From positions 1,893,478-1,957,477 of the forward strand of contig NC_018012.1 in the NCBI RefSeq assembly GCF_000227745.2: a stretch of 64,000 nucleotides of DNA, in the 5' to 3' direction. Of this stretch, positions 58,318 through 64,000 are shown in pieces (positions within the stretch are counted from its first letter, which is position 1; each line of letters opens with the position of its first letter). Under the pieces are notes generated by a model, which made no database searches, was not told the DNA's origin, and was given only the letters and a program-made list of their open reading frames with translations. Source of the stretch: Thiocystis violascens DSM 198. GTDB lineage: Bacteria > Pseudomonadota > Gammaproteobacteria > Chromatiales > Chromatiaceae. Both the position numbers and the translations under genes were made by a program.

Positions 58318-59628
58318 TTAGCGGATGAAGGGTGACCAGGCCGGCTCGCGAACCTGACCCGAGTCCTGGGAGAGTCGCTGATTGCCTCCGCCTTCCACGG
58401 ACGCGGCGGCCAGTACCCCGCGACCGCCATGGATCGTCGCGTAGATGACCATGCTGCCGTTCGGCGCGAAACTCGGCGATTCGTCCAGCGTCCCGTTGCT
58501 GAGCAGACGGGTAATCCCGCGTTCGGTATCCAGAACCCCGATGCGAAAGGCCCCATTGATGCGGGTGACCATCGCGACCGAACGACCATCCGGCGCATAA
58601 GAGGCGCGCGCATTGTAGTCGCCATCGATACTGATCCGTTCGGCGGCACCGCCCGTGGCGGACATGCGATAGATCTGCGGACTGCCGCCCCGGTTGCTGG
58701 TGAAGATCAGATGACGGCCATCCGGCGACCAGGCGGGTTCGGTGTCGATCGCGAAATGGTCGGTGAGTCGGATGAGTTCTCGGCTCAGGAGATTCAACAC
58801 GTAAATCTCCGAGTTACCGTCCTTCGAGAGCGTCATGGCGAGTCGCTGCCCCTCCGGCGAGAAGGCCGGCGAACCGTTGATGCCGGGATAACTGGCGACC
58901 AGATCGCGCCGCCCGCTGTTCAGGTCCTGCACATAGATGGCGGCGCGCCGGTTCTCGAACGAGACATAGGCAATGCGCTGGCCGTCCGGCGACCAGGCCG
59001 GCGACAGGATGGGCTCGGCGGATGAAACGATGGTCTGCGGATTGTCGCCGTCCGCGTCCGCAATTCGCAGGGTCACGGTCTGATTGTCGACGCTTCCGCT
59101 AGAGGTCACATAGGCGATGCGGGTCGCGGCCACGCCCGGCTGACGGGTCAGCTTTTCGTAGATGAGGTCGGCGATCAGATGCGCGGTGTGACGTAGCCCG
59201 GTCTTGCTGCCGACGAGGCTGGTGCTGGCCAATTCGTTGCCGCCGAGGACATCGTAGAGGCTGAAACTGATCCGAAAACCGGTGCCCTCGGGATCGATCT
59301 GCCCGATGACCAGACTATTCATCCCGAGCAGACTCCAGTCACGCAGATCCACCGCCTCGCGGGTGGTCGGCATGTCCAGCATGTCGCGCGTCGGCATCGG
59401 CTTGAACTTGCCGGTGCGGGCCAGATCGGCGCTGATCACAGCGGCGATGTCGACCGGCGGAATCAGGCCCTCGGAGACGCCGAAGGGGACGATGGCGATG
59501 GGCTGCGCGGCCTCGACGCCGCCTGTGATTTCGATGTTGAGCCGGGGCGCGGCTGAACCGACGCCAACCCCGGTCAGGCTCAGGACGAAGGCGAGAACGA
59601 TGAGCGGCAAGCGCTGATATCTGCTCAT
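58318..59628 (-). CDS. tolB: Tol-Pal system beta-propeller protein TolB
   Basis: A 436-residue periplasmic protein. The signal peptide ends ..LTGVGVGSAA. The N-terminal domain (LNIEITGGVEAAQPIAIVPF) is followed by a six-bladed propeller with repeated PAWSPDGQRIAYVSFE, PAFSPEGQRLAMTLS and PAWSPDGRHLIFTSNRGG motifs. It binds Pal and the TolA C-terminus. It lies 15 bp after tolA. The stop codon TAA starts a TAAGGCGATTTCC repeat. Confidence 0.97.
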   Translation of the reverse strand: MSRYQRLPLIVLAFVLSLTGVGVGSAAPRLNIEITGGVEAAQPIAIVPFGVSEGLIPPVDIAAVISADLARTGKFKPMPTRDMLDMPTTREAVDLRDWSLLGMNSLVIGQIDPEGTGFRISFSLYDVLGGNELASTSLVGSKTGLRHTAHLIADLIYEKLTRQPGVAATRIAYVTSSGSVDNQTVTLRIADADGDNPQTIVSSAEPILSPAWSPDGQRIAYVSFENRRAAIYVQDLNSGRRDLVASYPGINGSPAFSPEGQRLAMTLSKDGNSEIYVLNLLSRELIRLTDHFAIDTEPAWSPDGRHLIFTSNRGGSPQIYRMSATGGAAERISIDGDYNARASYAPDGRSVAMVTRINGAFRIGVLDTERGITRLLSNGTLDESPSFAPNGSMVIYATIHGGRGVLAAASVEGGGNQRLSQDSGQVREPAWSPFIR

Positions 59629-59643
59629 GATGAGAGATCCCTG

Positions 59644-60921
59644 TTAAGGCGAAAAGGTGAGATCGAACTCTCGGAAGCGTTCAAATGTCGGACCGGATGG
59701 CACGGGTAACGGCGAGGCGTTATAGACCGCGGCGATCACGGATTGATCGAATGACGTGTTGCCGCTGCTCTTGATCAGACGCACGCTATTCGGAACGACA
59801 TCGCCGCCGGGAATCAGCCGTGCCGAGACGACCGTGACCAGATCGCGACCCGTCGCGGGCGGGCGGGTCCAGAACTGACGGACCCGGTCGCGGATCACCG
59901 GGATATAGCGATCGGCCTCGCGCGCGAGTTGCTCGGAGGCCAGCGCGGACAGCAGGTCTTCCTCGCGCGTGCGCTGCGACTCTTCGGCCGTCTCCTGGCG
60001 TGCGCTACGTTCGGCATTGGCGCGCGCCGCTTGTTCGCGCGCCTGATGGGCGATGTCCTCGGCGAGTCGGCGTTCCTCGTCCTCGGCCATGCGCGTGGCT
60101 TCCCGCGCGATCCGTTCCTGGCGCGCGGCTTCGGCGGCACGGCGCTCCCGTTCGCGTTCGCGTTCGGCCTGACGCCGCGCCAACTCGGCGGCCGCCCGCA
60201 GACGCTCCCGTTCGGACGCCATTTCGCGCGCCGCTTCCTCTGCGCGCCGCTGTTCCTCTTGGGCGCGGGCGCGGGCCTCCTCGGCGAGACGCTCTTCTTC
60301 GGCCTGCCGGCGCGCGAGCGCCTCGGCCTGACGTCTGGCTTCCGCCTCGGCCGCGCGACGCGCCTCGATAGCTTCTTGCCGGGCCGCTTCCGCCTGACGT
60401 TCGGCGTCTTGTTCCGCCTGACGGCGCGCGGTCTCCTGGGCCTGACGTTGCGCTTCCAACTCGGCTTGACGCTGAGCTTCCAACTCCACCTGACGTTGGG
60501 CCTCGCGCTGCTCGGCTTCGCGTGCCTGACGTTGCGCGGCCTGTTCGGCCGCGCGCAGGGCGTTCTCTTCCGCTTCGCGCTGGGCCTGTTCCTCGGCCGC
60601 GCGTTCCGCCTGCCGGGCGGTTTCGGCCGCCTCCGCGCGTTGCGCCTCGGCCAGACGCGCCGCCTCCGCTTCGCCCGCGCGCGCCTCCCCCGTCGACGCC
60701 GGATCGTCCGGGCGCCCGGCATCGCTGGATTGAATATCGGCCACCATGGATTCGAGCGCGCGATCCGACACGATGCTGGCCAGAACGACCCTGGACCGGC
60801 TGCCGGCATCGACCGTGGGCCGCGTGAACTGGGCGCTCACGAAAAACAGCAGCCCGAAGAGCAGATGCAGCCCCAGCGACCAGTACAAGGCCCGAGGATT
60901 GCGCCGCAGGATCTGCCACAT
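59644..60921 (-). CDS. tolA: Tol-Pal system protein TolA
   Basis: A 425-residue energy-transducing protein: one N-terminal membrane helix (RALYWSLGLHLLFGLLFFVS), a very long Ala/Glu/Arg-rich helical domain II built of RQAE/AQRQ-like repeats (about 95-330), and a C-terminal domain with YIPVIRDRVRQFWTRPP and TSFDQ-like NTSFDQSVIAAVYNASPLP, the TolB/colicin-binding fold. It uses the proton-motive force through TolQR. The repeat content makes exact alignment of domain II unreliable. Confidence 0.95.
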   Translation of the reverse strand: MWQILRRNPRALYWSLGLHLLFGLLFFVSAQFTRPTVDAGSRSRVVLASIVSDRALESMVADIQSSDAGRPDDPASTGEARAGEAEAARLAEAQRAEAAETARQAERAAEEQAQREAEENALRAAEQAAQRQAREAEQREAQRQVELEAQRQAELEAQRQAQETARRQAEQDAERQAEAARQEAIEARRAAEAEARRQAEALARRQAEEERLAEEARARAQEEQRRAEEAAREMASERERLRAAAELARRQAERERERERRAAEAARQERIAREATRMAEDEERRLAEDIAHQAREQAARANAERSARQETAEESQRTREEDLLSALASEQLAREADRYIPVIRDRVRQFWTRPPATGRDLVTVVSARLIPGGDVVPNSVRLIKSSGNTSFDQSVIAAVYNASPLPVPSGPTFERFREFDLTFSP

Positions 60922-60923
60922 GA

Positions 60924-61367
60924 TTAAGGCTCGCGACGCTCCGGCGGCACGGTGATCAACCCCACCTCCGGCGCGCCCGCCTTCTGTGCGATCGCCATGA
61001 CCCGCACCACCCGGCCATAATCCACGCGGTGATCCGCCCGCACCAGAATGGGCGTCTCCGGTTTGTAATCGAGCACGACGCGCACCCGATCATAGAGAAT
61101 TTGATCGCTCGCCGGCTGATGCTTGTCCTTGCCGACATCGATGTAATAGTCGCCGAACTCGTCCACGGTGATGACCACGGATTCGATGGTCGGGCTGGCG
61201 AGTCCGCCGGTCTTTTCCTGGGGCAGATTGACCTTGACCCCCATGGTGATTAGGGGCGCGGTGACCATGAAGATCACCAGCAGCACCAGCATCACATCGA
61301 TGTAAGGCACGACATTGATCTCGGCCATCAGCCGGCGGCGGTTGCGACTGCGCTTGTGCTTGATCAT
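60924..61367 (-). CDS. tolR: Tol-Pal system protein TolR
   Basis: A 147-residue ExbD-family protein. The membrane helix MAEINVVPYIDVMLVLLVIF carries the proton-path Asp in PYIDVMLVLL. The periplasmic domain ends in the pairing motif VGLITVPP. Two bases separate it from tolA. Confidence 0.96.
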   Translation of the reverse strand: MIKHKRSRNRRRLMAEINVVPYIDVMLVLLVIFMVTAPLITMGVKVNLPQEKTGGLASPTIESVVITVDEFGDYYIDVGKDKHQPASDQILYDRVRVVLDYKPETPILVRADHRVDYGRVVRVMAIAQKAGAPEVGLITVPPERREP

Positions 61368-61388
61368 GGCGTCGAGGCTCCCCGCACC

Positions 61389-62063
61389 TCAGCCCCGCCC
61401 CTGACGCTGAAGCAGGGTCGAAAACTCCTCCATGAATTCCTCGTAACGGTTGTTGAGCCGCTCGACCTGATTGGCATAACGGTTATAGGCAACGACCGCC
61501 GGAATGGCCGCGAACAAACCGATGGCGGTCGCGACCAGCGCCTCGGAGATACCGGGCGCGACCAGCGCCAGGGTCGCCTGTTCGACGTTGCCGAGCGCAT
61601 GAAACGCCTGCATGATGCCCCAGACGGTGCCGAACAGACCGATATAGGGGCTGGTGGAACCGACCGTGGCCAGGAAGGCGAGATTGGTCTCCAGCCGATC
61701 CATCTCGCGGCTCAAGGCGACGCGCATGGAGCGTTCGGACCCTTGCAGGATCGCCATCATGTCGTTGCCCTCGACCTTGCGCATGCGCACGTATTCCTTG
61801 AATCCGGCACGGAAGATGGCGGCCAGTCCCTGATTGCCCTTCTCGTCCTGACCCAGTTCCTGATAGAGCGCGCTGAGATCGCCGCCGGACCAGAACCGCT
61901 CCTCGAAGGCGAGGGCCGTCTTGCGGGCCTTCGCGAGGATTCGGCCGCGATCCAGGATCATGGTCCAGGAGATGACGGACGCCGCCAGCAGCACCAGCAG
62001 TACCAACTGGACGACGAGGCTGGCATGCAGGATCAGATTCAGTAGCGACAGATCGGTGGTCAT
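61389..62063 (-). CDS. tolQ: Tol-Pal system protein TolQ
   Basis: A 224-residue ExbB-family proton-channel subunit with three helices: LILHASLVVQLVLLVLLAAS near the N-terminus, then VGSTSPYIGLFGTVWGIMQA and PGISEALVATAIGLFAAIPA with the conserved Thr and Glu of the channel. First membrane gene of the operon, 6 bp after ybgC. Confidence 0.97.
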   Translation of the reverse strand: MTTDLSLLNLILHASLVVQLVLLVLLAASVISWTMILDRGRILAKARKTALAFEERFWSGGDLSALYQELGQDEKGNQGLAAIFRAGFKEYVRMRKVEGNDMMAILQGSERSMRVALSREMDRLETNLAFLATVGSTSPYIGLFGTVWGIMQAFHALGNVEQATLALVAPGISEALVATAIGLFAAIPAVVAYNRYANQVERLNNRYEEFMEEFSTLLQRQGRG

Positions 62064-62069
62064 GACGTC

Positions 62070-62531
62070 TTACTCCACGGACGCCGGCGACGGACGGCCG
62101 GTTCCAGCTAAAATTCCGGACACGAGCGCGGCCGGCAGACGGCGGGGCCGCAAGGTACCGGCATCGATACAGGCGACGTTCACGGTCCCCTGGCAGCAGA
62201 GCGCGCCGTCCGCGTCGCGGAGGATCTCCTGCGCGAAGGTCAGACTGGCGCCCCCGATGTGCGCGAGGGCGGAGCGCACCGTCAGCAGGTCATTGAACCG
62301 CGCCGGCGTCCGATAATCGAGTTCAACCCGACGCACCGTGAACAGAATGCCCTCGTCCCGGCGCAGCGCATCCTGCTCATAGCCCAGGGCGCGCAGCCAC
62401 TCGCTGCGGCCCCGTTCCAGGAAGCGCAGATAATTGGCATAAAAGACCACGCCGGCCGCGTCCGTATCCTCGTAGTAGATACGCACGGGCCAATCGAAGG
62501 TTGCCTTGGGATCGTCGCGGGATGTCGGCAT
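62070..62531 (-). CDS. ybgC: Tol-Pal-associated acyl-CoA thioesterase YbgC
   Basis: A 153-residue hot-dog-fold thioesterase. It shows PVRIYYEDTDAAGVVFYANY with the catalytic Asp of the 4-hydroxybenzoyl-CoA-thioesterase type, followed by LRFLERGRSEWLRALGYEQ. Start chosen at 62531 (MPTSRDD), just before the domain; an upstream in-frame ATG at 62621 would add 30 non-conserved residues. It is the first gene of the tol-pal operon, as in many gammaproteobacteria. Confidence 0.93.
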   Translation of the reverse strand: MPTSRDDPKATFDWPVRIYYEDTDAAGVVFYANYLRFLERGRSEWLRALGYEQDALRRDEGILFTVRRVELDYRTPARFNDLLTVRSALAHIGGASLTFAQEILRDADGALCCQGTVNVACIDAGTLRPRRLPAALVSGILAGTGRPSPASVE

Positions 62532-62742
62532 CTTGTCGGAAGGCGGGCTGGCTCGCTCAAAAGATATTGAGTTTAGCGGAAACGACTGGTCAGGGCATCT
62601 TGTCCCTAGGGGCGCTCCCATGGGTAATGACGAAGCTGCCAGAATACAGGTACGCTAACAGACATGGCTCACGCTCCTGGCAGCGACGTCCCACCCAGCG
62701 CGTGTTTCGCGGACACGCGGCATCACACAGAAGGAAAACACC

Positions 62743-62904
62743 ATGAGCACGATCGTCATCGACACGCTTCGCGAATCGGAATTGAGACTGGAAGTCCGCA
62801 TTGCCGAGGCCAAAACGGAATTGACCCGTTGGGTCATCGGCGCGGGCGTCCTGCAAACCACCGTGATTATTGGCGTCCTGATGAAAGTGGCGAAGATGGT
62901 TTAG
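62743..62904 (+). CDS. Small coiled-coil/membrane protein, 53 residues
   Basis: MSTIVIDTLRESELRLEVRI.., a charged helix, then a C-terminal hydrophobic segment (WVIGAGVLQTTVIIGVLMKV) that would span or anchor in the membrane. The layout resembles the last part of DUF1640/CCDC90-type proteins. The ribosome-binding site AAGGAAAA is nine bases before the ATG. It may be a genuine small protein or a truncated copy of a longer one. Confidence 0.6.
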   Translation: MSTIVIDTLRESELRLEVRIAEAKTELTRWVIGAGVLQTTVIIGVLMKVAKMV

Positions 62905-62961
62905 GTGGTGTCCGCAAAATCTTGTCCAGAAATCCCGCTTCCACGCATTTAGGAAACCACC

Positions 62962-63453
62962 ATGTCACGTCTCTTCTTTCTCCAGGGCAAACGCGGCGAG
63001 TATCTCGTCGTGATCCAATTCGTGCTCTTCTTCGTCTTTGTGATGATGCCCGCCTGGAACCCGCTCGCGACGCCGGCCCTGCTCGACACCCTGGCCATTC
63101 CGCGCGGAATCGCACTCGTCCTGCTAGGACTCTTTGCGCTGCTGCTCGGCGGTCTGGGCTCGGTCCACATCCGGGACTATCTCACTCCCCTGCCCTATCC
63201 AGTCGACCACAGTCAACTGGTCCAGCATGGTGTCTATAATTGGGTTCGGCATCCGCTCTACGCCAGCCAACTCTTCGCCGCCCTGGGCTGGACACTCTAC
63301 AGCCTGAGCCTCACGCATCTGCTGATTCTGGTCATCGGCTTTTTCTTTTTCGATTACAAGGCGGGAAAGGAAGAAGGCTGGCTCACGGAACGTCATCCCG
63401 AGTATGCGGACTATGCGCGGCGGGTGCGTAAGTTCATTCCCTTTGTCTATTGA
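62962..63453 (+). CDS. ICMT/PEMT-like membrane methyltransferase
   Basis: A 163-residue protein of the isoprenylcysteine carboxyl methyltransferase-like family. Four hydrophobic helices are seen, and the conserved SAM-site segment is VQHGVYNWVRHPLYASQLFA, with PEYADYARRVRKFIPFVY at the C-terminus (the R-R/K..P type tail). The bacterial substrates are mostly unknown. It precedes the ACP-ligase gene by six bases, so the two may form one unit acting on a lipid. Confidence 0.82.
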   Translation: MSRLFFLQGKRGEYLVVIQFVLFFVFVMMPAWNPLATPALLDTLAIPRGIALVLLGLFALLLGGLGSVHIRDYLTPLPYPVDHSQLVQHGVYNWVRHPLYASQLFAALGWTLYSLSLTHLLILVIGFFFFDYKAGKEEGWLTERHPEYADYARRVRKFIPFVY

Positions 63454-63459
63454 TCCGCG

Positions 63460-64000
63460 ATGAACGACTCGATGCAAGCCGCCGACCAGGAAAGTCGACT
63501 CCTGTCCATCCTGCAAGCCTTCGCGCGCGAGTCGCGACTGCCGGAGCCGCCCGAGGGAATCGGCCTGGACACCCGGCTGGAAACGGACCTGGGGCTCGAC
63601 AGTCTGAGCCGCTCGGAACTGATCGCGCGGGTCGAGGCCGGTCTCGGCGTCCATCTTCGGGATGAGGCGCTGCTGGCCGCGACGGCGCGCGATCTGCTCG
63701 GTCTGGCGCGCGCTGGCGCGGGTTTGACGGGCACGGTCGCGGCCGCGCCGACCATGACGACGCGTCGCGGCGCGGGCATTCCAACCGAAGCGCTCACCCT
63801 GCCAGACGCGCTCCTCTGGCACGGGGAGCGGCACGGTTCCCGGATTCACATTACCTATTACGACAGCGACGACCAAGCACATCCCATCACCTATGCCGAC
63901 CTGATCAAGGGCGCCTCGCAAGTGGCGGGGCGTTTGAAACAGGCGGGTCTGAGCGTCGGCGGAACGGTGGCGATCATGCTGCCCACGGGACCGGAGTATT
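63460..64000 (+). CDS. ACP-fatty-acyl-AMP-ligase type protein (partial, runs off the right edge)
   Basis: Open from ATG 63460 to the window end (180 codons). Residues about 12-85 are an acyl-carrier domain with the pantetheine site in ETDLGLDSLSRSELIARVEA. A linker is followed by the start of an AMP-binding ligase (LPDALLWHGERHGSRIHITY, then PITYADLIKGASQVAGRLKQ and GGTVAIMLPTGPEY). The carrier-ligase order suggests loading of an acyl group onto the fused carrier. Catalytic motifs lie outside the window, so the class cannot be fixed. Confidence 0.8.
   Translation, partial: MNDSMQAADQESRLLSILQAFARESRLPEPPEGIGLDTRLETDLGLDSLSRSELIARVEAGLGVHLRDEALLAATARDLLGLARAGAGLTGTVAAAPTMTTRRGAGIPTEALTLPDALLWHGERHGSRIHITYYDSDDQAHPITYADLIKGASQVAGRLKQAGLSVGGTVAIMLPTGPEY

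Overview
The window is high-GC DNA that looks like a gammaproteobacterium. Its tol-pal block, complete bioBFHCD set, carAB-greA order and codon choice resemble Chromatiaceae-type purple sulfur bacteria. This is an inference from gene content and style: no rRNA, tRNA or photosynthesis gene lies in the window, and no CRISPR array was seen.

Left part (1-19600): a partial PAP2 phosphatase, an orphan ModA-like binding protein paired with a hybrid histidine kinase, a hydrolase-OsmC fusion, a GT39 glycosyltransferase, a CPA2 cation/proton antiporter, a PCMT-family methyltransferase, glgX, an MFS carrier, aroC, tolC, a YheT-like hydrolase, a periplasmic alpha-carbonic anhydrase, mobA, and an hsp20 whose leader can fold as a ROSE RNA thermometer.

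Middle part (20000-40000): a PAS-GGDEF-EAL protein with degenerate catalytic motifs; a fused ATP-grasp/alpha-E protein, a transglutaminase and an unknown membrane-anchored protein in one tight unit; comF divergent from the biotin operon bioB-F-H-C-D across a good BirA operator; a Rpn/DUF2887-type protein; greA, carB and carA; and an ACP-like/AMP-ligase fusion. An intact IS5-family element follows at 40271-41464.

Right part (41600-64000): a bacterial V/A-type ATPase operon in the order H/G-C-I-K-F-E-A, then B, a YkgJ-like gene and D. Between subunits A and B sits a 4.6-kb, AT-richer accessory island. It carries a ParE-type toxin-antitoxin pair bounded by two copies of a MITE-like repeat, a gene split by an IS701-like insertion (the frame can be rebuilt exactly), a perfect 120-bp tandem duplication, a Zn-ribbon remnant and a HicBA pair. 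Next come a class-I glutamine amidotransferase and the tol-pal operon (ybgC-tolQRAB-pal-cpoB). The window ends in an ACP-AMP-ligase gene.

Dispersed repeats are prominent. One family has an 86-bp inverted-repeat unit ending in TTAAACCGCGTCC. A fold-back family is built on GTTCGT..ACGAAC, some copies holding internal 21- or 24-bp tandem arrays. A third motif is TAAGGCGATTTCC. Several of these begin exactly in the stop codon of the upstream gene.
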